Origin: Aptenodytes patagonicus
Taxonomy: Eukaryota > Chordata > Aves > Sphenisciformes > Spheniscidae
DNA length: 64,000 nucleotides
Reading direction: 5' to 3'
Assembly (NCBI RefSeq): GCF_965638725.1
Contig: NC_134951.1
Span: 105,919,811-105,983,810 of the forward strand
Shown here: piece after piece, positions 1 to 12,200 of the stretch
How the letters are laid out: each line of letters begins with the position of its first letter
Numbering within the stretch: the stretch's first letter is position 1
Program-made: the position numbers and the translations under genes
The notes under the pieces: generated by a model
Told to the model about the DNA's origin: nothing
The model's input: the letters and a program-made list of their open reading frames with translations, nothing else
Databases searched by the model: none

Positions 1-284
1 TCAGCGTCCTATCAATTAATGTATGTACTGGGGTGGGAGGGGAGTGTGAACGGATAATCAAAGACTTGTGAAGTGATAAGGGTCTAAATTATTCTGATAA
101 CCTAAACGAGATAAATATTTAAATGAGGCAATGCAGTATTTATTTTCAGTGGAACTACATTTAGCTGTATTCAGTTTTCATTGAACCTCTGGATAAGGAA
201 AAGCAAACTAGTACTTTTTTTTAATCTTATCAGATATGTAATAGAAACTTGTTCTGCTTTAACTTGTTTGTATTTTTAATATAG

Positions 285-335
285 GTGATCAGAGGACTGC
301 TCAAATTTTGGCCAAAAACTTGCAGTCAGAAAGAG
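285..335 (+). CDS. PPP2R5A: PPP2R5A coding exon (fifth from last)
   Basis: A 51-nt exon encoding 17 residues from [12 protein letters not shown] to QKE, matching the B56 signature before VMFLxEIEEIL. The acceptor is aatatag. The donor is the non-consensus GAG|GTTGGT, the only site that joins E to the following VMFL in frame. Phase 0 at both ends. Confidence 0.9.
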
Positions 336-3300
336 GTTGGTTTTGTCTCTTGTTTCTGGCATCTGCTGTGATGTAAAATACAGTGTGGCAGGTTCACATA
401 CCTTACCTCTGCTGTGCTTTTCAAGAGATCTTGCAGAAAACTTGCAGTTCTTGAAGATTCTTGAGGCGCTCACCTCTGTCATGCAACTCAATGCAATTGT
501 TTTGTGTGTCTGTTCTTACTATGGTGTTACTATGTTAAAACTATATTAAAAGTTGCATTCTAATTAAGATATTGTATACAGAAACAATTTTCCAAGGTGC
601 GAAGTATTTTAGTAGATACAGACCAGGTTGGAGGTAGTCATCTGCAGTGTGACGCAGACTTAGCATTTGAGATACCGAGTAAGTGTTTGGTAAAGCATAC
701 CTACATTCTTCTTCTGTAGTCTAAAAATAACTTTAAATGGTCTTGGGAAATGCATTTTTTCTGGTTTCTTCTATGTAGTTAAAATGAGTTTAAAAATCAG
801 GAGTTTGATTTATGCCACCAGATCCCACACCCCGACAGCTCTTTAAAAGTGGGGTCCCTTAACACTGTTGTCCCCGTTTGTGTGAGCGGTGTTAAGTTTT
901 TCTGTGCCACCTACCTAGTGTTCTGCTGGTTGTAATTTAAAACAGGAATTAACTATTTATCACTTCAGAAGCTACTTTGGAGATCTCAGATAACGGTAAC
1001 CTCTGCAGCCATTCTTGAAGAAATAAAATGTTCTAGTGGGTTTTTTTTAACTGTAAAAAAAAACCCGTATTCTGCAGAAGCAGTTCTGTGAAGCGTTCGG
1101 AGCAATTATGCAAAAGAAGAAATCCAAGATGAGAGCTGTAACCTGGTAGCTGAAACTGATGATTGACTTCTTTCAGGCTGCAAAAAACCTGTGGATGCCT
1201 AATGCATTGTAATTACATACAGCGTTCTTTGCAGGATTCATGGCTAATGTATAAACTGTCTTTTGTTTGTTTCTGTTTACAATGGTGATATAAAACAGTT
1301 TCATACTTTTTGATGTATTTCTTTTATACAAACAGGTAATGTTTTTAGGTGAAATTGAAGAAATCTTAGATGTAATAGAACCAACGCAATTCAAAAAAAT
1401 AGAAGAGCCTTTATTTAAGCAAATATCCAAGTGTGTGTCAAGTTCACATTTTCAGGTAAAAAAAAAAGTATAAAAAAAAAAACTTGTAGTAACTTATTTT
1501 GTGGTTGTTGACCCCTAAACGTTGTGTTTCAGGTTGCAGAAAGAGCTTTGTACTTCTGGAATAATGAATATATTCTTAGCCTGATTGAGGAGAACATTGA
1601 TAAAATTCTACCAATTATGTTTGGCAGTTTATACAAGATCTCCAAAGAACACTGGAATCCGTATGTAATGTTTAACTTTATCTATAGTACCCTAAATAAA
1701 TTGTCCACTGTTTCAGGTTCGGATCATAAGCTTGTAAATGTGATTTCATTTTTACTTAAATCAGATGAAATCAATGAGATTATGGGTGCTAAAATGGCCG
1801 TCACTTTCAGCTGTATCATGCTTTCACTGTTCTGCGTTGTTATGATGGAGAACTGGAATTTACTGAAAAAGTATGAGGAAATGGGATGATGGTCTTGATC
1901 CTGTAATCACATTTGATCTTATGTGTGTTAGTTAAAAATGCAAATCACTACTACTTAGGCCAAAACAATTGCCAAGGGATGCTTCTGCTATATATTTATG
2001 CTTTGCTGTCCTTTCCTACTTCAGATGAACAAAATTCTGTCGGTGTCTTCATAAGTAGTTATTGCTGCCCGGTGAGGTAAGAAGGGGAAAGATAGCATCA
2101 GAGAAAAGCAGTTGCCTACCGCTGTAAAGTATGGTAGGAATGAGAAATGAGCGGCTACTTCATTTTATATTTAGTGCCATTGGTTAAATGTTAGTATTTT
2201 TATCTCGTGTTTGAAAGAAGCAGTAATTACATTGAAATACTAAAAAGCAAAGTTTGCTTGTGTCCAGCATCCTGAACTGAGTTGCAAGTCAATTTATAGA
2301 ATGTAAAGGTCGTACAGGCAAAAGCCAGGGTAGGCAGGATGGAGTTAAATCAGATGTCCTGTTTTAAGCACTTAGAGGCTCTGAAATTATTCTGAATTTA
2401 TCTAGATGGTGTGTCTATTGCAAATGTATCAGCTGAGACTGAATATAAATTTTGGAGAACTAGTTCTTGGAGCATTAGTAGTACTTGGGACCTCAACAAA
2501 TTTGAAGGATGTCCCTCTTTCCCTAGCTGCAGGCAGAAGTTGCTCTTTGTGAAGCAAGTGAAAGGCACAGGATAACTGTATACCCTGACGACCAGGAATT
2601 TTGAGGAAGAAAGTCTAACCTTTTGGTTTTAATCTGTTTTGGAGGGCAGAGTAATGTGCTTATAGCCATCTAGCTGTCCGGTACAGACTTAACTACTTGC
2701 TCAAAATCAAGCTTTTCCTCTCAGAAAACCAAAACCCCGAATAAGCTTTTGTCTTCAAACCACATGAAAGCCAGTGTTCAAAAAAAAAAAAAAGCGTGTA
2801 GACAGGCAAGTGTACTGTGCATTTTGAATGAGCACAGGGCCTCTGCTGAATATTTGGGAGATTTCCTAGTGCCACAATGGACAGAGTGTACTGAAAAGGC
2901 AAACCTGGTCCTTCGGTTACTTCCTTGGATTTTTCTTTCACTCATTTTTTCAAGGTCACAAGACTGCACGGCACCCCTGCTCTACAGCCTTACAGTCAAT
3001 ACTGCTGTGTGAAGGTGAACTGCTAGTGAGGGGAAAGATGGGGAAGACAGTTTACCTACTTCTTTTGACTAGTGATAAGCTTAATGATAAGCACCTTTTT
3101 AATGTTTAATTTCATTGCTGGTTTTGCATTTCTGTGTGTAATTAAGAGTGGGTTTAAAGGAGATAAACACCACAATATTTAAGATAATTTATTGAAATAT
3201 GAATGCCTTCATAAAAAGAGTAACACCTAACATGGAAATACGGACAGCCATGTAAGCCACAGCCAGTATTGCTCAAGAGTTTAGTTTCTTAAAGAAACTA

Positions 3301-4871
3301 AGGTACCGGAAACTGTTCTCAGTGCAGTTCTCAAACGGGGCACATGCAGCAAAACTATCTGCTGCCCAGAAACGCTTCTCGTAGAGCTTTTAGTAGCTGT
3401 ATTAAACCATGCGCCTGTGGTTCCTCTGCCGCATTCTTTTGCCCAGTCCTGAAGCTATTAGCCAGAAGTTTTTTTTCTAGACTGCTGTATTTCCTTACTC
3501 AAGTACTACAAAATTGTTGTTAAAACTCAGTTTATTAAACTGGAACATAATCGAATGGCTTTATAGTACAGCCACAGTACCAACAATTATATCCTGTGCA
3601 ATTACAAGAGCCAGGAATTTAAGGTTAAACAGCCATTTCATAAAAAGTTTAAATACGCATTTCATTAATTTACAGAGGAAATTACAGTAAAGGATTTTGT
3701 TTCAGAAACTCACTGACCTTCCAGTAGTATCTTAAATAAGAAGCTCAGAGTCCAAAAAGGAAATTGAACACTTGTTTACTGAAGTTCATTCTGTGTTGAG
3801 TGATTCTCATGGTCGTGTTCCTTCTGTTCTAGAACTATTGTGGCACTGGTATATAACGTGCTGAAAACCCTGATGGAAATGAACGGCAAGCTCTTTGATG
3901 AACTTACAAGCTCATATAAAGCAGAAAGGCAAAGGTACAGATTTTTCTTCCAAACGCACGTTGATGAATGCGTATCTAGAATGTACCAGCTGAAAAGAAA
4001 CAAAACTCAACTGCTGTGGCTATGGGGTTCCGTAGTGGAACTGCTCGTCAAATATTTGCCGCTGGGTGTCACTTGAGTAAGAAGCACCCGCGCAGGTGTG
4101 TGTCAGCGGTGCGGCGGGAGCTGAAGCCCCGGGGAGGCGGCAGGAAGGCCCGGGCTCCCCGTCCTGCCTGGGCAGGGAGAGCTCGCTCTCCTCTGCGGAA
4201 AAACTGGGCTCAGCTGCTGTGAGGGGCCACCTGGTGCTGGCTCTGCTGCTTCAGGGGGTGTTGTCTGAAGAAAGCTGAGCTGGAGAATACTTCATAGCGC
4301 AGCTAAAACCTCTCCTACCCTGCTAACCTACGAAGCAGTGCTGTTGGAGTAAGGGAGGCAGGGCGTACATTATCCTGGGCCAGCTGAGACCACATGCCGA
4401 GTCTCCTTTCAATAGTTGTGCTTTTCTCCCCAAAGATGCTTAGTCCCTTAATTTGTTTGCATGTGATAAAGAACCTCCTTAGAACTGCAGTCGTCTGTGC
4501 AAAACCACACTGTAGCGTTCGTCTTGAGTTTGTTGGAGCGAAGTTACAGTTTTACCACTAACCGTTACCAATTTGTGCGCTCGCTTTTTAACAGGGGAAA
4601 CTGTAATTGCCTCTAAAAATAGCTTTGGAGAAAAACTTACAAGAGGAATTACTAGATGTAAATCACAGTTGTTCAGTAACTGTCTCCACATTGCACTTAA
4701 AAACACATGTAAAGTTGATACTTCGCTCTTTCCTACAGAGAGAAAAAGAAAGAATTGGAGCGTGAAGAGTTGTGGAGAAAGCTAGAGGAGTTAAAGCTTA
4801 AGAAGGCTATGGCAGAAAAGCAGAACAGCACTCACAATGTGCTAAATGCACACAATACAAGTGCCAAATAA
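285..4871 (+). CDS. PPP2R5A: PPP2R5A, 3' part (PP2A B56-alpha regulatory subunit), last 5 coding exons
   Basis: B56-alpha is the regulatory B' subunit that directs the PP2A holoenzyme to its substrates. Five exons join in frame: 285-335, 1336-1455, 1533-1660, 3833-3934 and 4739-4871. They encode the C-terminal 177 residues of a protein usually about 486 long; the earlier exons lie left of the window. The fragment reads from [12 protein letters not shown] through [34 protein letters not shown] and [18 protein letters not shown] to a charged tail. This is the end of the B56 HEAT-like repeat solenoid followed by the basic/acidic helix typical of the alpha isoform ([19 protein letters not shown], ending NTSAK). 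The LxxIxE-peptide pocket of B56 lies in earlier repeats and is not seen here. The tail separates alpha from gamma, delta, beta and epsilon. The gene converges on PACC1. Confidence 0.96.
336..1335 (+). other. PPP2R5A intron
   Basis: Intron between two confirmed exons. It is AT-rich with A- and T-runs near 1040-1070. No gene or recognisable repeat was seen. Confidence 0.85.
1336..1455 (+). CDS. PPP2R5A: PPP2R5A coding exon (fourth from last)
   Basis: A 120-nt exon encoding 40 residues, [16 protein letters not shown] to [10 protein letters not shown]. This is a highly conserved HEAT-like repeat segment of B56 subunits. The acceptor is tacaaacag and the donor is CAG|GTAAAA, followed by a long A-run. 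Phase 0 at both ends. Confidence 0.96.
1533..1660 (+). CDS. PPP2R5A: PPP2R5A coding exon (third from last)
   Basis: A 128-nt exon from [17 protein letters not shown] to the split proline of KEHWNP. The acceptor is tgtttcag and the donor AATCC|GTATGT. The final proline codon is completed by the first base of the next exon, which confirms the boundary. The reading frame stays open past the donor to 1889, but that stretch is intron. Confidence 0.95.
1661..3832 (+). other. PPP2R5A intron
   Basis: A 2.2-kb intron between the HWNP exon and the TIVALVY exon. It holds only short open stretches and a 14-base A-run near 2780. No recognised repeat family. Confidence 0.85.
3833..3934 (+). CDS. PPP2R5A: PPP2R5A coding exon (second from last)
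   Basis: A 102-nt exon encoding [18 protein letters not shown] through the start of SSYKAERQR. The acceptor is tgttctag and the donor CAAAG|GTACAG. The split arginine codon is completed by the last exon. Confidence 0.95.
3935..4738 (+). other. PPP2R5A intron with a GC-rich patch
   Basis: An 0.8-kb last intron. About 180 bp near 4085-4265 is strikingly GC-rich compared with the AT-rich surroundings. No repeat family was recognised. Confidence 0.8.
4739..4871 (+). CDS. PPP2R5A: PPP2R5A terminal coding exon
   Basis: The last coding exon follows the acceptor tcctacag. It encodes the charged C-terminal helix ([19 protein letters not shown] and onward) and ends NTSAK followed by TAA at 4869-4871. 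The tail has the alpha-isoform pattern known from mammals (EKQNS ... NTSA), with a few substitutions. Confidence 0.96.
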
Positions 4872-5980
4872 AAGAAGCGACCACCTCTACTCGGCAGACG
4901 TACTTTTTTGTACCCTTTTGAAATATATAAGGATTTGCAAAAGAAACCTCATCAGTATAATAGAAACAGCCAATTTTTTTCTCTGGCAAATGTAAAGATT
5001 TGAATTTAAATACAGCAGCTAAGTGATGTCATTACCACAGCATATTGTAAATTTGTCTAATTATTGATATACTGTCACTTCCAACGTTTCATAGAACTGA
5101 ATTATCATCCTTAATGAGTGACATAATTACGGGAGTGGTGAGAATTATGACTTGAATTTTTGATTGTGTTGCACATAGGTGGTATAGTTTGCTATGTACA
5201 TTTTTTTTCCTTGTTTTATATGTGCTTTTCACATCGCTGCATACTTTGGTTAAGATTATAGAAAAGGCTTCTAGTTGTGCTGTATTTTCTCAAATAAAAC
5301 CAAGGTACGTTACCAGTAACTTGAGATACTCAGTATGTGCCCCTTACAGCACTGACAGGAACTCGGATACGGTGCTGTCCTTGAATTCCTGACTGGATTC
5401 AGATTTAGATTTATGCAACGCTCACACTAGAATGAAGCAAAGTAGGGAGAGAGTCAGCTTGAACAAGTTGGGGTGGTCCATGCGTCTGACCTGCCGCTTG
5501 GCGAGTGCCTCTACCCCATTCGCGCTGCCTCTTGGTCCTGGGCTACTTAAGAGATTTCCTCCTGCTACAGCTGAGGATGGAGCTTCCTCTAGAGAGCCCA
5601 TCAATGATGCTCCTCATCAGCCCAAGGACTCCCCGCAGAGTAGTGCAGGTCTCCTAGAGACTATCTTGGATGTTTCTGCATTAGTTTTAGCATCTCATAG
5701 ACTGAAGAATGAGACCAAAATTGGGATTACTTTTTTTTTTAGTAAGGAGGGAAGGATGTCACTAAATAGTTCCTTGTTTTATTTAAAGAAAATGCAGTCT
5801 GTTTCTTAAAGGTGGAAAGTTGACAATAGAAGTCTTGTCTGTTTACTTGATCAAGTATTTTTCACATCTTTTATCAGAGTACCATTCCAATCTCTTATTG
5901 CAGTTGTGTGGAAAACTTTTGTAATGAAAGATCTTTGGGGAATTGAGCAGCATTCAATAAAGTCTTTATGTTTGTATTTA
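4872..5980 (+). other. PPP2R5A: PPP2R5A 3' UTR (end estimated)
   Basis: Non-coding sequence after the PPP2R5A stop. AATAAA occurs at 5293-5298 and again at 5956-5961. The second is followed by T/GT-rich sequence near 5990-6003, so cleavage about 20 nt after it is the likeliest end. The end is inferred from these signals only. A 125-codon open stretch at 5432-5809 resembles nothing I recognise and is probably chance. Confidence 0.6.
5956..5961 (+). promoter_or_regulatory. PPP2R5A: Candidate poly(A) signal AATAAA for PPP2R5A
   Basis: A canonical AATAAA about 1.1 kb after the stop codon, with GT/T-rich sequence about 35-40 nt downstream (ctctttgtgttt). An earlier AATAAA at 5293 could give a shorter 3' UTR isoform. 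Confidence 0.55.
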
Positions 5981-8900
5981 GTGCTGTATATCACCTCTTT
6001 GTGTTTATAAAGACCATGAGAATTAGAATGGCTTTTACGAACAACCTTTTAACTGCAGATGTGTCTGAATAACCTGTGGCTTTTCACCGAGTGGCAGAAG
6101 TGTTGGAGGCGCAGGCTGCTGGAGTTTCATTTTTGAGCAGGGTGGAAGGCTTTGTTCTGCTCCGTTCAGTACGGAGCGGGTGGTGGTCGGAACAGCTGAG
6201 GCAGGTGTCCTCAGCTTGTTTTACCTATTGCTTGGCTGGGTTACTGACTTTGTTCAAGCAGTTTCCAGGGGGGAAAAAGTCTTTACTACACTGTTTGAGT
6301 TGACTTTATTACACTTTCATTGTTACTTCATTTTTTGTCTCTAAGTAGTTGTGTTCCATGGAGGAAACAGGAATAACACTGCCTGAAGTGGCTTACACTT
6401 CCAGTAGCTCCGTCTGATCAAAACCAATTAGTTGCTACTCTCTATGTGTCAGTCTTACATAAAAAGACTACATAATCAGCTGACCAAAGTAGACTCTGCC
6501 ATGGTAAGTGGCTGCCCAAAATTTGGGGGGAAAAAATCCTTTACTTTTCACGGTGCTTTTTGAAGTCCTGAAAGCAGATGTTAAACACTGGGGCCTGCAA
6601 GGGTGCGCTTTGCCAGCGCAGGAGGGAGATGACCGTCATGCAGACACAGTTTAGTACTTCAGTGCCTTTTTTCCATCGAAGAATAAAACCCCCAATTTGC
6701 GATATAAAATATTTTCAGCTGTCCTACAGGCTAAAGGAAATAAATTACACAGATAGCGGGGAATCTAATGCTTACCTTACAGTGGTACAAAGAACAAATC
6801 ACTGGTATTTGTAGTTGCTATGAGTTGTTCAAAAATTTACAAATATGGACATCAAGAGTAAGTAATAGAAAAACAACGCTGTAGCTGTAAGAGGCCATTT
6901 TGAACAAATTGTGCAACACTTGCTATTAGAGTCGCTCCTATAAATAGGTATGTAAAAGAAAGGTTTCTTAGCTGGGATCAGCTGGCCTGTTCTAGTAACA
7001 ACATTTCCTTATAAAACAACAAATCTTGATAGCTGAGAGGTAGTGACGGAAGTTGACTACTATGGGAATTTATTTAAAAAAAAAAAAAAGTAGTTCATTA
7101 AATACTGCAGAAAGGAGTGCATCCTTTATTTAACCACACCTCCTACTCACCCCAGAGCTGGGGTTAAGTTCTCTTCCAGCTTACCTTCTCTGATGTCATT
7201 AGCAAAAAAAGAACAAAAAAATGCAGTAGGATGCAGCAGTACCTGATCAAATTGTTGTTTCTAAATATTTTTTGCTAAATCCAAGAAATAGCTGCTGTAA
7301 TATCATTTGTTAAAGGAACACTTGGGTGCTGCTTTGACAGCAAGGAGTTAAGAAAGCTCAGTTGTCTCTGTCTTACCTGTAGAACAGGCCCTCAGCAGTA
7401 TATTTGGGAAAGCAAAGGGCTGTAAGCTGACCAGGGAAGTCAGTGGAATGCTTTCCTACCAGCATAGGCTGTTAGGTAGCAAAATCAACAGGGTTTTTCT
7501 TGATACAGATGGTGTAAGTGTGGGTTTACCCCCCCCCCCCCCCCCATTCCCCCCTGAGTTTCTGTCCCAGTCCCCACCACACCAGCACCTAAGGATGAAG
7601 TAGCTCTCAAACAGTTTGCTTCAACAGTGCAGTGTTTGGTCTTTGCTACTCCCCTCTAGTTTAACTTCACTCGCTTGCTGTGCACTATGCTAACCCACCT
7701 CAGCCAAGGCAGGTACAATATTGGCCCTGCTGGACCGTCACTGCAATGTACTGAACAAAAATTGTTGACTGAACACCACCTGTTCCTGCATCCAAACGTG
7801 TTTTCCCCCCAGAATAGCGTGATCATGTTAGCTCAGACTATACCATTCAACCTATGAACCGTTTGAAGCAGCAGCGCAGGCCCTGGGGAAGAGGCAAGAG
7901 CGGTAACTGCAAGTGACTGGTAGGCTGTAACCTCCTCCTGCCCTCACCTGTCCAGGGAGAATCCGTATGCTGCCTCCATGCCTGCAGCCAGTGCTGCTCT
8001 TTTGCTTTTCTTATTGTTGCTCCCTTGTTTAAGGCTGTGTTTGGTCAATGCAGTGCCTTGATTTGCTCTGGAAATCAGCTGGAAGTAGTATATTTTGTTC
8101 CAAAATGCTTGCTCCTTTCCTTGCAACAAAGCCTTCAGAGCAAACACACAGTGGTGAGCTGCTGCCCTGCAGACTCCACAAGTCTGAGTTAGGCATCTAG
8201 ACTAGTAAGGGACTTACTTACTTACTCACAGGAAAGAAAAAGATTACACCAGCACAGTTAGCAAGCACACATTCTCTGTTATATAGAGAACCACATTTAA
8301 ATGCCACGCTGATGAAAGACTATTTTTCCCTTCCTTAGCAAAGACTGGGGGCAAGCGGGATGAGCAACAGCCCGAGACAGGCTTTGAAATCGTATCATCG
8401 GCTCAGGTGCCCAGGCATTGAGTTGCTTGAGTTTACTTTGACTTGGACAGATCAGGAATAGATTTTTTGTTCTTCACCTTATGCTCTGGCAGTAATACTC
8501 CTGCCTGGACTACCTCCTGTAAAGCTCCAGCTGAATCTGAGAGCAGGTAGGTTCAAAGAACGTACACGATATCTTATTTGAAGTATTTTTTTAATATTAA
8601 AGTCACTATATTTTAAATCAAAAATGACACTTAATAGAATTCCAGTGTATTTTGTTTTAACGCATACTTTGGAGCGGGGAGGCCAGACTGTTCTGCTGAG
8701 TGCTTTACCTTCCACTGAACACAGTCGAGGAAGTGACTGCGTTACGGTGGCAGATGCAGGTCATAGCTCGTGCAGAAGTTAAATGGTCTCCTGTTCCGAG
8801 AGGCATTCAAACACTGTCCATTTTTTTTAGAACTTAACCGCTACAGTGTTGACTTTCTGAACATTAGTGAATTCTCCCCTTCCTCCCTGGTCCCCCCAGA

Positions 8901-9135
8901 TATTGAGGTAAGCTTGTTAAATTTGGAATAGAAAAGCATGAGTTTGTTAGACCTGTCCTAGAGTTAGCTCCTTTCTGAAGTTCAAAGGCCAGTTCACTAG
9001 GCTGTTCCCCAGCCATCGTTTTTCTGGAAGAAAACATACCTGGCTTGCATCTTTAATTGCTGTATTGCTGATCAAAGTTTATTCCAGTTATTTTCTATCC
9101 CTTTTGCTACAAACAGTTAAAAGGCAGTCTTAGCC
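5981..9135. other. Tail-to-tail spacer including the PACC1 3' UTR
   Basis: Lies between the inferred PPP2R5A end and the PACC1 stop, so the right-hand part must be the PACC1 3' UTR, read on the minus strand. Minus-strand poly(A) candidates are AATAAA at 9078-9083 (very near the stop), ATTAAA at 8590-8595, and AATAAA at 7125-7130 and 7069-7074. I cannot choose between them. A 17-base C-run lies at 7529-7545. No other gene was recognised. Confidence 0.6.
7529..7545. repeat. Poly(C) run, 17 bases
   Basis: 17 consecutive C, then attcccccctg. A site prone to polymerase slippage, so its length may be uncertain in the assembly. Confidence 0.95.
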
Positions 9136-9297
9136 TCAGCTTATGTGGTTCATTACTTGACGACTCCTCTTCAGATGTCTCTTTCGGATTTTGATCATCC
9201 ACTTAACACTTAACTTAGCAAAGTCTGCCGCCTTAAACAGAGCCAAAAAGATACCACAGAGAAGAGCAATCATGTTCCAGGGATTTGCTGTGATAAT
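9136..9297 (-). CDS. PACC1: PACC1 coding exon 8 (TM2 and C-terminus)
   Basis: The terminal exon encodes [45 protein letters not shown] and finally HIS with TGA. It contains TM2, the pore lysine at residue 319 and the basic cytosolic tail. The acceptor is tctttcag. Confidence 0.97.
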   Translation of the reverse strand: MITANPWNMIALLCGIFLALFKAADFAKLSVKWMIKIRKRHLKRSRQVMNHIS

Positions 9298-12200
9298 CTG
9301 AAAGAGATTAAAAATATTATTCCCCTCACCTGACTCAGCATATATTATACCTATTCAACAACAATTCCATTTTTCAATCCGAAGTGTTTTGCAGCATATT
9401 CCTTTACGCTGCAAAGGTGGCCTGTAGTGCCTTCTCCACCCATCTGCCTCGCACCACGGTTTTCTGATTCCTTCCATCAGGAAGAAAACGCACCATACTA
9501 GCTGCCAAATTCCTTTTGGACTATTTCAGGATATTGACTTGTTTAAAACTTTAGGGATACAGTTAAACTGCTAATTTTAAGACTATAGCTTAAATTTACT
9601 ATCTTATTTAAAGATTTACAAAAATAAGCAGTCACGCTAAAGATGATCTTCCAGAAGACAAAGCTAAAAGAAGCAACTACTGGAAAGCTTTCACGAGACA
9701 GAATTGTAATGCTAAACCAGCTCCTGACAGCAGCAACTGTTTCTGCAGACCTACAGCAAGTATTTTGTGTTTCTATTTTTAACTACATTTGATTCGAGAG
9801 TAGTTAAATTTATTTATAGTTTGCAATTCGCCTCGCACCTCTAGGCACAAGGGTGACTTCTAGGATCCCAGGTGAAGCAAGCAGAGCTAGGCTTAGGCAG
9901 CAATCAAGTAGCACACAGCTTTGGGCCTCGCCATGGAGTGTGCAACTCTGACGGTCAGCACGAGCGTAGCATCGCTAGGTCACCACCAGAGCCAGAACAT
10001 CTTAAACAGGCCTTCCGTATTTGTTAATCCTCCTAAGGGCAGCAGCTCCGGCTGCCAGTGCTTGTGAACTGTGGCCTCTTCAGCAAGAGGAAACAAGCAC
10101 CCCCGATCCACTGGATCAAGGGCAGCTTTCGGCTCGAAGACGGCAGAGGCGTGAACCCCGCCGGGCAGAGAGTGAGCGAGCGGCGCCAGGAACAGGACTG
10201 GGCTCTCGAGGCTGAGGAGGCGCCTGCACTGAGGGGGGTGCCCCGCCCCAGTACAGACACGACAGCAGGAGTGCAGAGGGCCAACTACCCACTCCTGCCC
10301 CACGCGGTCTGCATTCACGCTCTGGTTCTGGGCAAGAAAACAAGAACTCCATGGATTTTGCTGGTGGTGGACTTTGGTTGTCAGGTAGGGCCATTTTAAA
10401 TGCAAAATTTTAAACAGATTGTCTTTGCACACTTTGCCATTCTACGTTTTTCTGGGGAGGGCAAATGTATCTGACCTTCTCCCCTAGAACGCTAGGAAAA
10501 CAAGATCTAGAGTTCACATGCTTTTAAAGCGCACGTACCCACAGTGTGCACCTGCACACCTTTTAAGCACTCCAGTGACTGACAGTGGTCTTGTCTGGCA
10601 CAGCATACGCCTCTGGCTGCAGCATATTGAGCTAAATTTTAAAGTGCTTTTCTGCATTTGAATGCAGTACCAAATTCTAGTCTAATAATGGATAAAAAAA
10701 TACACTAGGCTATTTTTATTATTCTGATTTAAGCCTAGGTTTCTTGCTTGTCAGTTAATAAAGTCATTAAATCGGTTTATCCAAGCACACTTATTTAAGC
10801 CAAAAGTTCAGACTTGACCTGAAGCTACACTTTGCACAGGGGACACATGCTTTTTCTTAGCTACATGTACCTCTAGCTGCAAACAGAATGCTGAGTGTCA
10901 CCAAGCCAAGGGAAGGGCATTGGATGGTCTTGACCTCTGCCGAACATGCATTACTGGATATAAGGAAGAGCCTAGGCGGAAATTTCAGAAGTAACCTCAC
11001 TCTTCCTCTGGATTTCTGCATGGAGTGAGGTAACAAGAGGCATGCGCACGCACACACACCATGAGCATGTACAGTCAGACAACGATTCAAAAAAGGACTA
11101 GTGTTACTCACATCTTGAACAGTCTGTATGAAAGGATCTTTCCATTCGAATACCACAAAAAACAGCTGGTCACTTCTTGGTTTAGTTCTCTGGTCAATAT
11201 AGTTAACCACACTAGTCTGGAGAGAGGGGAAAAAAAACCCAACCGTGCAGGTTACTTTCTTCAGTGGTGTAGAGAGTCTTCTGTGCAACAGAAAAGGCTT
11301 GTAAGAAGGTGAAAGCAGCAGATTGTTTAGGGCCTTCCAGTTCAGCCTTCCTCTACCTGGAACAACAGGCCCCCAAAATATGGAAAGGGCAGTTTCCTCC
11401 ATCTGTCTCATGTTCATATTCTTCTCCTATTTCTCACTTGGTAAAACTCCGCAATACCATTTTTATGCTGGTAGCCAGGGCCTTTATTTTATTACATAGT
11501 TTTTCCCTTTCAAGGGGGGGAAATTTCGTTTACAAAATTCATTTACTGGGAGTAATACAACATTTGGAAAGTTCTCATGAATGAATGCCAAATTACTTTT
11601 ATTTAGCAGAGAACAACCACATGGTGGTGGCAGGAAGATGCTTTTTTTTTTTTTTGAAAAATCAGTTATAGAATAAGCTAGAAGATGCTAGCAAGTGCAG
11701 AATGAAAATGGAAGGGAAAGAAGCCTAGATGTTAACAATTAAAACCATACCTCCCAGTACTGCCCATTAACTAGGTTACCATTCGAAACTAGCACTGACC
11801 GGCAGAGAGCTTTAGCACAATTCCACCAGGGTACAGTTTAGGATACCAGATCGATGTTGCAGCCACGTGAAACCATAGTCTTAATACTTTCCTGATTGAT
11901 TGTGGTTCTTAAGACATCAGGCCTCAGAAAAACATTTATCTTGTCTTGTAACACACCCCCCAGCCCAAGAGGGCAACTACAAGGGGAGCTACATAGTTTG
12001 TACACAGGCAATAACAACCCAGTTTGCACTAACCCCCAGCCGCTAGGAGACAATATAAACCGCTCAAGAGCCAGGCAGTTACCTAACAGGAAAGCACACT
12101 GGAGTTACAGCTGAACAAGTGATGGAAGCACTTCTCCCTTCTCCAACCCTCAAAGGAGTATTTACATCTTGGTGTGTGCACAAGGGAGTACTGCTCCTCT

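Noticed and set aside
1524..1889. 121-codon single-exon gene
   Set aside because: It is the PPP2R5A exon 1533-1660 read through its donor into the intron. The downstream exon at 3833 continues the known protein.
5432..5809. 125-codon open stretch in the PPP2R5A 3' UTR
   Set aside because: Located between the stop codon and the poly(A) signal; no recognisable domain.
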